The translations under genes were made by a program, and so were the position numbers. Below are positions 45,729-53,391 of a DNA stretch of 64,000 nt, in pieces. The notes beneath the pieces were generated by a model. That model made no database searches. It was not told the DNA's origin and saw only the letters and a program-made list of their open reading frames with translations. The first letter of the stretch is position 1, and each line of letters opens with the position of its first letter. The DNA is from Niveispirillum sp. (GTDB taxonomy: Bacteria; Pseudomonadota; Alphaproteobacteria; Azospirillales; Azospirillaceae): positions 58,764-122,763 of the forward strand of contig NZ_JAGOGJ010000005.1 of assembly GCF_017996735.1 (NCBI RefSeq), written 5' to 3'.

Positions 45729-46715
45729 ATGTTCAAGATCGCACAATTGGGGGCCGGCCGGATGGGCGGGGTCCATGCCGGCAATGCCGCCGCCCATCCC
45801 AGCCTCGACCTTGCCTATATCGTGGACCCGCGCGCCGACGCGGCCGACCGTCTGGCCAGCCGCACCGGTGCGCGCGTGGCCAGCCTGGATGACGTCCTGT
45901 CCGATACGGATGTGAAGGGCGTGATCGTGGCCAGCGCCACCGACTGCCATCTGGACCATGTGCTGGCCTGCCTGGGCGCCGGCAAGGCCGTGTTCTGTGA
46001 AAAGCCGCTGGATCTGGACCTGGCGCGTCTGCGCGCCGCCGAAGGCCATTTCGGGCCGGAGGCCCCGGCCCTGTTCGTGGCCTTCAACCGGCGTTTCGAC
46101 CGGCATGTCCGCGCCCTGAAGGCCCGCATCGACAGCGGCGCCATCGGCAGTCTTGAAACCCTGCATGTCGTGAACCACGATCCGGAAAGCCCGCCGCCCG
46201 GCTTCATCCCCGGCAGCGGCGGCCTGTTCAAGGATTTCACCATCCATGATCTGGACCTGGCCCCCTGGCTGCTGGGGGAACGGGTGGTGGAGATTTTCGC
46301 CTGGGCCTCCTGTCTGGTCGATCCTGAGATCGGACGGCTGGGCGATGTCGATACGGCCAAGCTGGTGCTGCGCACCGGATCGGGCCGCCTCTGCACCCTG
46401 TCCAACAGCCGCCGCACCGGCTATGGCTATGATCAGCGGATCGAGGCTTTCGGATCGAAGGGCATGGCCCGCATGGATAATGAGGTGCGCAGCACCGTCA
46501 GCGTCTGGGGAGAGGCGGGCGCCCAGGCCGATGCCTTCCCCTATGCCTTCATGGACCGCTATGCCGGCGCCTATGCGGCAGAGCTTGACCATTTCGCCCA
46601 GGTTCTGGCCGGCACGGCCAAGCCGGAGACCGGATACCAGGCCAGCATCGACGCGCTGGCCCTGGCCGAAGCGGCGGCCCTGTCCGTCCAGACCGGCCAG
46701 CCCGTTAAACTGTAA
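45729..46715 (+). CDS. iolG: Inositol 2-dehydrogenase, first copy
   Basis: A 328-residue Gfo/Idh/MocA oxidoreductase that oxidises myo-inositol (or scyllo-inositol) to inosose with NAD. It has the Rossmann motif GAGRMGGVHAGN (residues 8-19), EKPLDLD with the catalytic lysine, and FKDFTIHDLD with the Asp/His of the active site. GGGGAGG before the ATG at 45729 decides the start. It is followed 14 bases later by a close paralogue and is divergent from iolR, with IolR-like sites between them. Confidence 0.92.
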   Translation: MFKIAQLGAGRMGGVHAGNAAAHPSLDLAYIVDPRADAADRLASRTGARVASLDDVLSDTDVKGVIVASATDCHLDHVLACLGAGKAVFCEKPLDLDLARLRAAEGHFGPEAPALFVAFNRRFDRHVRALKARIDSGAIGSLETLHVVNHDPESPPPGFIPGSGGLFKDFTIHDLDLAPWLLGERVVEIFAWASCLVDPEIGRLGDVDTAKLVLRTGSGRLCTLSNSRRTGYGYDQRIEAFGSKGMARMDNEVRSTVSVWGEAGAQADAFPYAFMDRYAGAYAAELDHFAQVLAGTAKPETGYQASIDALALAEAAALSVQTGQPVKL

Positions 46716-46729
46716 TCAGGGACCCTAAC

Positions 46730-47710
46730 ATGCACGACATCGCCATTGTCGGCGCCGGCCGCATCGGCCGCATCCATGCCGCCAACGCCGCCCGCCATCC
46801 GGGCCTGCGCCTGAAATATATCGTGGACCCCGTGGCCGCTGCTGCCCAGTCCCTGGCCGCCGAAACGGGCGCGCAGGTGGCGGACCTTGACACAGCCCTG
46901 GCCGACCCGTCGGTGGCCGGCGTGATCATCGCCAGTTCCACCGACACGCATCTGGATTATTCCTGCCGCGCGGTGGCCGCCGGCAAGGCTGTGTTCTGTG
47001 AAAAGCCCATCGATCAGGACCTTGAACGCGCCCGGTCGGCCTCCGCCACCCTGGGCGGCGCGCGGCTGTTCCTGGGTTTCAACCGCCGTTTCGACCCGCA
47101 TTTCCAGGCGCTGAAGGCGCGGCTGGACAGCGGGGCCGTGGGGGCGCTGGAAACGGTGCAGATCACCAGCCACGATCCCGCCCCGCCGCCCGTATCCTAC
47201 ATCAAGGTATCGGGCGGCATCTTCAAGGACATGAGCATCCATGATTTCGACATGGCCCGCTGGCTGCTGGCCGAACCGGTGACCCAGGTCTATGCCGCCG
47301 CCTCCTGTCTGGTCGATCCCGCCATCGGGGAAGCCGGCGACGTGGACACGGCCAAGATCCTGCTGCGCACCGACGGCGGCAAGCTCTGCGTCATTTCCAA
47401 CAGCCGGCGCAGCGGCTACGGCTATGACCAGCGGATCGAGGCGTTCGGGTCCAGGGGCATGGTGAAGGCCGACAATGTGCTGGAAAGCACCGTGTCCGTC
47501 TGGGGGGCGGAAGGGGCCGCCGCCGACCGGCTGCAGAACTTCTTCCTGGACCGCTACGCCGCCGCCTACCGCCTGGAAATGGACCATTTCGCCGACATCC
47601 TGTCGGGCAAGGCCGCTCCCGCCATCACCTATGCGGATGGGGTCGGCGCGCTGGCCTTGGCCGAAGCGGCGGCGCAGTCGGCAAAGTCGGGACAGGTGGT
47701 GACGCTGTAA
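46730..47710 (+). CDS. Inositol 2-dehydrogenase, second copy
   Basis: A 326-residue Gfo/Idh/MocA enzyme with GAGRIGRIHAAN, EKPIDQD and FKDMSIHDFD in the same places as its neighbour. The two proteins align along their whole length, so this is a tandem duplication that has diverged. One may prefer myo-inositol and the other scyllo- or D-chiro-inositol, or inosose stereoisomers from phytate mixtures; the sequence alone does not say which. A rho-independent terminator follows at 47736-47773. Confidence 0.9.
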   Translation: MHDIAIVGAGRIGRIHAANAARHPGLRLKYIVDPVAAAAQSLAAETGAQVADLDTALADPSVAGVIIASSTDTHLDYSCRAVAAGKAVFCEKPIDQDLERARSASATLGGARLFLGFNRRFDPHFQALKARLDSGAVGALETVQITSHDPAPPPVSYIKVSGGIFKDMSIHDFDMARWLLAEPVTQVYAAASCLVDPAIGEAGDVDTAKILLRTDGGKLCVISNSRRSGYGYDQRIEAFGSRGMVKADNVLESTVSVWGAEGAAADRLQNFFLDRYAAAYRLEMDHFADILSGKAAPAITYADGVGALALAEAAAQSAKSGQVVTL

Positions 47711-47735
47711 CGGCCGACCTTTCGCCGCACCCTGA

Positions 47736-47773
47736 AAAGGCCCGCTCCGCTGCTGCCGGGGCGGGCTTTTTTT
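47736..47773 (+). terminator. Rho-independent terminator after the dehydrogenase pair
   Basis: GCCCGCTCC pairs with GGGGCGGGC (one G-T), followed by seven T. It ends the plus-strand transcript 26 bases after the second dehydrogenase. Confidence 0.85.
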
Positions 47774-47780
47774 ATGGCAG

Positions 47781-47945
47781 ACCCTCACCCTCCCAAGCCT
47801 TGACAGGCTTGGGCCCCTCCCTCTCCCACTGACGTGGGCGAGGGGTGGAACTCCATCGCCTTTGGTTCCGCCCCTCGCCCGCTTGCGGGAGAGGGAGGGG
47901 CCCGCCCGCGCCAGCGGGTGGGAGGGTGAGGGTGAGGGTGAGGGT
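47781..47945. repeat. Large nested palindrome with GAGGGT tandem repeats
   Basis: Outer arms ACCCTCACCCTCCCA (47781-47795) and its exact complement (47919-47933) enclose CCCCTCCCTCTCCC/GGGAGAGGGAGGGG and the inner CGAGGGG..GGAAC/GTTCC..CCCCTCG. Four GAGGGT units (47922-47945) overlap the right arm. It fills the gap between two terminators and holds no gene. Its sequence is unrelated to the A-F repeats; it resembles dispersed palindromes known from other GC-rich proteobacteria. Confidence 0.75.
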
Positions 47946-47993
47946 GAAAACAGCATCCCAAACAGGGACAGCGATTCCATCCGCCACACCGCC

Positions 47994-48027
47994 CAAAAAC
48001 AAAACCGCCCCGGATCGCTCCGGGGCG
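47994..48027 (-). terminator. Rho-independent terminator after the histidine-acid phytase
   Basis: On the minus strand a perfect 10-bp stem CCGCCCCGGA-GCGA-TCCGGGGCGG is followed by TTTTGTTTTTG. It lies 40 bases beyond the phytase stop. Confidence 0.88.
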
Positions 48028-48066
48028 GCAAGGCTGACGGTGTTGAAGCAGGAGAGGGAGCAACCG

Positions 48067-49347
48067 TCAGGGTTGGGAAGCGGCCTTCAGCTTGGCATCG
48101 ACGGCACTGAAGAAATCCTCGGCCCGGCAGGTGGTCTTGTCAGGCCCCTTGGCGCAGAGCGGCAGGGCCATATAGGTAACCACGGCCGGGTTGGCCTTCA
48201 GGTCCAGCGGTTCCAGGTTGCGCAACTGGTCCATGGTCTGGGCGCGATAGAAGGCGCGGATGAAGCGCTGGCCCTTCTGGTCGTGCAGCATCTCGATCCC
48301 GATGGCGCCGCCCGGCGGCGTGTCGTCGGCGGGATAGCTGTCGATGCGCCAGTGCAGGTCCAGCATGCCGGCCAGATCGGCGATGTTGGTGTCATGCCCG
48401 GCCATCAGCGCCAGCTTTACCTGACCATCCTGCAAATAGGACAGCAGCCGGCGCATGATGGGGGCTGCCGCCCGGTCGGCGATATAGGATGGCCGGTTCT
48501 CATACTTGAATTTCTGCGGATGGAAATTCAGCATCCGTTCGATATCGGCGCGGCTGGCCCGTCCCCAGGCCACCTGCTCCATCGGCTTGCCTTCCAGATA
48601 TTCCAGCAGGAAGGTCTGGCTGATGGTCGATCCCTGGCCGAAGGCTCCGCCGACATCGGGCCGCCCCTCCTCCTCATCCGCTTCCAGGGCGGTGTGCAGG
48701 TCGGTGATCTTGCACCCGGCCGGCAGCTTCTTCTTGGCGCACCATTCATCGCTCTGGCGGCCCAGCGCCTTCTGCAACAGGGCAAATTCCGTCTCGAACG
48801 CCGCCATATCCTGCTTCAGCCCGCCCGATGGCAGTTTGGCGGACGATGCCGCCATGGCCTTGGCGGGGTCCAGGCGGTTGGCCGGTACGGTCAGCGGATG
48901 GAAGACACTGTCCTCATCGGCCCCCGTCGGGTGGGTCACCGCGACCGTGCAGGTGGGCGCGAAGCCCTCCACCATGCTTTTGGCGGTGCGGATGGCGCGT
49001 TCCTTGGCGCTGGCCTCCACCTTGTACTGCGCCTCCGTCGGGCAGCCTTCGGCCGGGAACAGGCCGCGCGCGGCAAAGAACTGCCGGTCGAACCGGCCCA
49101 GCAGCACCACGCCCTGTGCGCCCCGGTCGGTCAGGTTGCCATAGGGCACGGACCAGGCGGGCCAGGGCTGTTCGGCCAGCCCCGCCGCCGGTTCCTTGGT
49201 GGGCGGGCGGATGCCGTGGCGGGTGAACATCGCCACCTTTTCCAGGGTCAGGCCCGCCGGTTGTGCCGGAAGCTCCACGGCCCCCGCCGTCAGCGGCAGG
49301 CACAGGGCGGTGGCAGCCAGAAGCGGGCGCAGCATCTTGCGCATCAT
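48067..49347 (-). CDS. Periplasmic histidine-acid phytase/phosphatase
   Basis: A 426-residue secreted phosphatase of the AppA/Agp class that removes phosphates from phytate or glucose 1-phosphate through a phosphohistidine. The signal peptide ends near LTAGA. The catalytic motif RHGIRPP is at residues 43-49 with the nucleophile H44, and the acid motif HDT is at H318-D319. Cysteines at 102, 133, 203 and 212 could form disulfides. It is 67 bases downstream of a TonB receptor on the same strand and probably in one operon with it. With the propeller phytase it gives this region two unrelated phytase types. Confidence 0.88.
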   Translation of the reverse strand: MMRKMLRPLLAATALCLPLTAGAVELPAQPAGLTLEKVAMFTRHGIRPPTKEPAAGLAEQPWPAWSVPYGNLTDRGAQGVVLLGRFDRQFFAARGLFPAEGCPTEAQYKVEASAKERAIRTAKSMVEGFAPTCTVAVTHPTGADEDSVFHPLTVPANRLDPAKAMAASSAKLPSGGLKQDMAAFETEFALLQKALGRQSDEWCAKKKLPAGCKITDLHTALEADEEEGRPDVGGAFGQGSTISQTFLLEYLEGKPMEQVAWGRASRADIERMLNFHPQKFKYENRPSYIADRAAAPIMRRLLSYLQDGQVKLALMAGHDTNIADLAGMLDLHWRIDSYPADDTPPGGAIGIEMLHDQKGQRFIRAFYRAQTMDQLRNLEPLDLKANPAVVTYMALPLCAKGPDKTTCRAEDFFSAVDAKLKAASQP

Positions 49348-49414
49348 ATGATTTCCCCTTTATCTGGGAAGGAAACCCCGGCGGCCTTCCGCCGCCAGGG
49401 TCGCCAGGGCCGGA

Positions 49415-51970
49415 TCAGTACTTGTACTGCGCGCCCAGCTTGAACGACCGGCCATAGCGCTCGGCCTCCGCCATCTGGTGCTTCTCGCCGATATAACGGC
49501 GGAACTTGGCATCGGTCAGGTTCGCCCCTTCCAGATAGACTTCCAGTTGCTTGGTGAAGTTGAAGCCGACGCGGGCGTCCATCGATCCGTTGCTGTCGGT
49601 ATAGATGTCGGTCGCCTTGTTGGCCCCCACCGTATCCAGGAAGGGCGACCGGTAGGAATAGGCGACGCGGGCCGACAGGCCATCCTTCTCATAATAGAGC
49701 TGGGCAGAGGCAACCCGCTTGGACTGGCTGAACATGGGCAGCGTGTCAGTGCGGCCCAGCACGCCCTTGGACTTGCTGTCCGTCAGGGTCAGGTTACCCT
49801 GCACACCCAACCCGTCAAACGGCGTTGGCAGGAACGTGCCCTGGATGCTGACATTGGCCTCCACACCCTTCACGGTCGCCGACTTGGCGTTCAACGGCGT
49901 GGTGACCAGGGCGGTCGGCAGGGTGATGCCCCCGAAGGTGCCATTGGTCACCGTAATGGCCTGGCTATAGATCGGGTTGTCGATATCCTTCTGGAACAGG
50001 GCCACCGACAGCACGCCCTGGCTGGCCAGGTAATATTCGGCCGACAGATCGAAATTCACGGCCTTCAGCGGGGTCAGATCGGGGTTGCCCTTATTGACCG
50101 TGGCTGCCCCCGTATCGACGGAGATGAAGGGCGGCAGATCGGCATAGTTGGGCCGGCCGATGGCCGTGGTCACCGCCCCGCGCAGAACAAAACGCTCATT
50201 CACATCGAACCGGGCATTGATGCCGGGGAACCAGTCCGTATAGCTGCCCTTGCCAAAGGAATTGAAATCCTGGTCGGGGGTGGAGGCGGCATTGATGATC
50301 TTGGCCGCAAAGTCACCCTTCGTATGCTCCATGCGCACGCCGGGGATCAGGGTCAGCCGGTCGAAGGTGATGGATGTCATGGCATAGGCCGCCGTCACAT
50401 CCTCCGTCACCTTGTAATCATTGGCCAGCGTGTTGGAGATGGAGCCCGACCGGCTATAGGCCAGCGAACCCGCGTGGGACGCGACATAGGCTTCCGCCGC
50501 ATCATAATCCACGCGCGGATCGATGGGGAAACGGCCGCCGAACACGGCGCGTCCCGTCGCCTCCCCCGTCACGGATGCCAGGGTGAAGCCGCTGGCGTCA
50601 TAGCTTTCGTAATCGCGGTTGTTCGACTTGTGCCGCGACAGGTACTTGGCACCCACCTTGATGAAGGCCTCGTCGCCCAGTTCCACGGGCAGCTTGTAAT
50701 CGGCCCGGTACTGGTAAAGGTTCTCCTCCGCCTTACGATGGTCGTAGGAGACGGAGCGCGCGCCGTAAAGCGCGGCGTTATAGGCTTCGGCCGCCGGCGT
50801 CACCTGATAGATATTGCCGGTCGTGTCATAGGTGGCGGTGAAGGCGTTGGAGCCGGTGCGGAACTGCCATTCACTGCGCAGCGGGTCTTCCTTCACGGCG
50901 CGGGTATAGGTGGCGTCCACCTCCAGCGTGCCGTCGCCGATCTCGAACTTGCCGCCGGCATTGGCGGTGACGGTATTGTCATCCTCCTCGCGCACACGGA
51001 CGAAACGGGTGCCGCGCGCCCGGAAACTGCCGGTGGTGGCCGTCTGTGCCGTGATGGTGGACGGGATTTCCACACGGAACTGGTCACGAACCTCGCTGTC
51101 GGAATATTCAGCATAGGAACTGCGCAGATACAGCTTGGTCGTGTCGTTGACGTTCCAGTCGAAATTGGCCACCCCGCCGATGCGCTTGCGGGTCAGGTTA
51201 TATTCGCGCGGCCGGAAATCATCGGGCACGGCATAGCCGCCGACGGTGCGCCAGTTGGTGGAGCCCTGCACATTCTCCGACCGGATGGGCCGTTCGTCAT
51301 AATTGGCGGAAAGGACCAGACCGAACTGCCGCTCATCGCCGAAAATATCGCCGACGGTCATATCGCCGCCGAACGGGTTCTTCTTGTTCAACTGGTACTG
51401 GCCGATGCTGCCCCGCGCCGTGGCGAAGAATTTGTTGCGGTCAAAGGCACTGACCGTATTGATATTGACCTGGCCGGCGATGGCGTTGGCGTCGCGGTCG
51501 GGCGTCAGGCTTTTCACCACTTCCACCGACCCGATCATGGCCGACGGAATATCGTCCAGCTTCACCGACCGCCCTGCCGGCTCCGGTGCCGCCGCCGTCT
51601 GGCCGTTCAGGGTGACATTGGCCAGATCGGGGCTGACACCACGGATGATGACATAACGGCCTTCGCCCTGATCGTTGGCCACCGACAGGCCGGGCAGGCG
51701 CTTGATGGCTTCAGCCACATTCTGATCGGGCAGCTTGCCGACATCATCGGCCACCACGGCGTCCATGATGCTGGTCGAATTCTGCTTCAGCTCCAGCGCT
51801 TTCTTTTCGGCCAGACGCATGCCCGTGACCTGGATTTCCTCCAGCATGTCGACCGCCGGCGGCGGCGACTGGGCGGCGGCCTGCGAGATAGCGGCGGTCA
51901 GGGCCAGCAGGCTGACACAACCCACCAGACGGTTGGTCAGCAGGGCGCCAGTTTTTGTCGACGGCGTCAT
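49415..51970 (-). CDS. TonB-dependent receptor linked to the phytase
   Basis: An 851-residue outer-membrane receptor. It has a signal peptide (residues about 10-35), a TonB-box-like LEEIQVTG, a plug domain (residues about 60-170; VAEAIKRLPGLSVANDQGEG and RYVIIRGVSPD) and a barrel ending in FKLGAQYKY with a terminal aromatic. It is of the TonB-Xanth-Caul type that usually imports carbohydrates. Transcription with the histidine-acid phytase suggests inositol phosphates or a phytate-metal complex as ligand; that is inference. GGAG before the ATG at 51970 is better spaced than for 51976. Confidence 0.9.
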   Translation of the reverse strand: MTPSTKTGALLTNRLVGCVSLLALTAAISQAAAQSPPPAVDMLEEIQVTGMRLAEKKALELKQNSTSIMDAVVADDVGKLPDQNVAEAIKRLPGLSVANDQGEGRYVIIRGVSPDLANVTLNGQTAAAPEPAGRSVKLDDIPSAMIGSVEVVKSLTPDRDANAIAGQVNINTVSAFDRNKFFATARGSIGQYQLNKKNPFGGDMTVGDIFGDERQFGLVLSANYDERPIRSENVQGSTNWRTVGGYAVPDDFRPREYNLTRKRIGGVANFDWNVNDTTKLYLRSSYAEYSDSEVRDQFRVEIPSTITAQTATTGSFRARGTRFVRVREEDDNTVTANAGGKFEIGDGTLEVDATYTRAVKEDPLRSEWQFRTGSNAFTATYDTTGNIYQVTPAAEAYNAALYGARSVSYDHRKAEENLYQYRADYKLPVELGDEAFIKVGAKYLSRHKSNNRDYESYDASGFTLASVTGEATGRAVFGGRFPIDPRVDYDAAEAYVASHAGSLAYSRSGSISNTLANDYKVTEDVTAAYAMTSITFDRLTLIPGVRMEHTKGDFAAKIINAASTPDQDFNSFGKGSYTDWFPGINARFDVNERFVLRGAVTTAIGRPNYADLPPFISVDTGAATVNKGNPDLTPLKAVNFDLSAEYYLASQGVLSVALFQKDIDNPIYSQAITVTNGTFGGITLPTALVTTPLNAKSATVKGVEANVSIQGTFLPTPFDGLGVQGNLTLTDSKSKGVLGRTDTLPMFSQSKRVASAQLYYEKDGLSARVAYSYRSPFLDTVGANKATDIYTDSNGSMDARVGFNFTKQLEVYLEGANLTDAKFRRYIGEKHQMAEAERYGRSFKLGAQYKY

Positions 51971-52311
51971 TGTCATCTCCAGAAAGGCTGATCTTCAAAC
52001 GGGGATGCTGAAAGGCGGCAAGGCATCCTGACCCTGCTTCTGGCGGTCATCCGCGACCGCGCCACGTCAGCCCCGTGAATTCTTCGTTGCAAGCAATTGC
52101 GGGAAATCCATGCAAAGCACAGATCCGCAGGTCGCGTTATCCGCCGCCAGGGCCGGGGGAACATGCATTCAACCGTGTGGATTTGTGCTGTCGTCTGCCG
52201 CGACCAGCCCTTCCGTGCCTGGGCATCATTGTCTCCCTGATTTGTTATTGTGATGGCCGACCCGTTGGGGAATCGCCACCGGTTTCGATTGTTGATGTGA
52301 TCTTATGAACG

Positions 52312-52343
52312 AAAATTCCATTCGTCAACAGAAATGGAATTTT
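52312..52343. promoter_or_regulatory. AT-rich palindrome upstream of tpiA and the TonB receptor
   Basis: AAAATTCCATT (52312-52322) and AATGGAATTTT (52333-52343) form a perfect 11-bp inverted repeat with a 10-base gap, carrying TTCC and GGAA half-sites in outward order. It lies in the divergent 650-base gap between the receptor and tpiA. The rest of that gap, 51971-52300, shows nothing I can name. Confidence 0.45.
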
Positions 52344-52367
52344 CCTTGTATTTTTTTCCAGGCCGTT

Positions 52368-52381
52368 GGAATTTGCGTTCC
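52368..52381. promoter_or_regulatory. IolR operator in the tpiA/TonB receptor gap, GGAA-N6-TTCC
   Basis: GGAA (52368-52371), TTTGCG, TTCC (52378-52381). An exact match to the IolR palindrome, 240 bases before tpiA and 400 bases before the divergent TonB receptor. Confidence 0.6.
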
Positions 52382-52432
52382 ACGGACGCCAAGGGCGCCG
52401 CCACCTCCCCCCGACATTGCCGGAGCCGCCCC

Positions 52433-52618
52433 ATGGCCAGGGTACGCAACCCCATGATCCGTATGCAGAAAGTGACAATACTGCACCCGCCGCGCGACAA
52501 GGATGCCGCTCACCATCTGGCCGAAATCCTGCGTCAGGCGGGGCTATCCCCCGGTCGCGCCGGCATGGCACGGATCCTGCCAATGGCCCCGAAACGGCCC
52601 AAGGCCGCGCGGAGGTGA
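52433..52618 (+). CDS. Possible small protein preceding tpiA
   Basis: A 61-residue open frame. The ATG at 52433 follows CCGGAG at seven bases and the stop lies 4 bases before the tpiA ATG, so the two could be translationally coupled. The stretch VTILHPPRDKDAAHHLAEIL has a hydrophobic strand then an amphipathic helix; the C-terminus is basic. I recognise no family. It could be chance in GC-rich DNA. Confidence 0.3.
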   Translation: MARVRNPMIRMQKVTILHPPRDKDAAHHLAEILRQAGLSPGRAGMARILPMAPKRPKAARR

Positions 52619-52619
52619 T

Positions 52620-52633
52620 GGAATGAACGTTCC
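52620..52633. promoter_or_regulatory. GGAA-N6-TTCC over the tpiA start codon
   Basis: GGAA (52620-52623), TGAACG, TTCC (52630-52633) spans the ATG of tpiA. It matches the IolR palindrome and would make a downstream roadblock site, but part of it is fixed by codons, so chance is possible. Confidence 0.35.
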
Positions 52634-53375
52634 ATTTATCGCGGGGAATTGGAAAATGAACGGGTTGCGTGCCGACGGGCTGGCCCTGGCGCGCGATCTG
52701 GCGGATTGGCTGGCAACGGCCCGGCCAGGGTTGGAGATGCTGATCTGTCCGCCCGCCACCCTGCTGGCCGACATCGCCGCCATGGCGGCGGGCGGGCCGT
52801 TGCTGGTGGGTGCGCAGGATTGCCATCACCGGCCGGCCGGCGCCCATACGGGCGATCTTTCCGCCGCCATGCTGGCCGATGCGGGGGCCGGTCATGTTAT
52901 CCTGGGCCATTCCGAACGACGCGCACGGGGGGAGGACAGCGCCCTGATCGCAGCCAAGGCGGCGGCGGCCCTGTCGGCCGGCCTGCGCCCCCTGATCTGC
53001 ATCGGGGAAACCCTGGCGGAGCGGGAGGTGGGACAGGCCGGCAGCATCGTGACCGGGCAATTGCGTGACAGCCTGCCGCCCGGCATTGCCGCCGACAGGC
53101 TGATCATCGCCTATGAACCCGTCTGGGCCATCGGGACCGGCCGCACGGCCGATGCCGACACCATCGCCGCCATGCATGCGCTGATCAAGGCGGAACTATC
53201 GGCCCTGCTACCGGGTGGGGATGCTGTCCGCCTGCTCTATGGCGGCTCGGTGACGCCGGCCAATGCCGCCACCATCTTGCACCTGCCCGGCGTGGACGGG
53301 GTGCTGGTGGGCGGGGCCAGCCTGAAGGCAGCGGATTTCAAGGCGATTGCCCTTGGTGGAAGGGGCGGCGCCTGA
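52623..53375 (+). CDS. tpiA: Triosephosphate isomerase
   Basis: A 250-residue TIM barrel of normal length that interconverts DHAP and glyceraldehyde 3-phosphate. The active-site residues K11 (GNWKMNG), H96 (GHSERR) and E165 (YEPVWAIGTG) are all present. I chose ATG 52623 with GGAGGTG upstream. The place, inside a region of inositol and phytate genes and behind an IolR-type operator, suggests a dedicated copy to handle DHAP from inositol breakdown rather than the main glycolytic one. Whether another tpiA exists elsewhere cannot be seen here. Confidence 0.93.
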   Translation: MNVPFIAGNWKMNGLRADGLALARDLADWLATARPGLEMLICPPATLLADIAAMAAGGPLLVGAQDCHHRPAGAHTGDLSAAMLADAGAGHVILGHSERRARGEDSALIAAKAAAALSAGLRPLICIGETLAEREVGQAGSIVTGQLRDSLPPGIAADRLIIAYEPVWAIGTGRTADADTIAAMHALIKAELSALLPGGDAVRLLYGGSVTPANAATILHLPGVDGVLVGGASLKAADFKAIALGGRGGA

Positions 53376-53391
53376 CGCGCCGCCCCGACCC

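Noticed and set aside
49478..51991. Long open frame antisense to the TonB receptor
   Set aside because: It is the mirror of a well-supported receptor gene; its product is rich in H, G, R and Q as expected for antisense frames in GC-rich DNA and has no domain motif.
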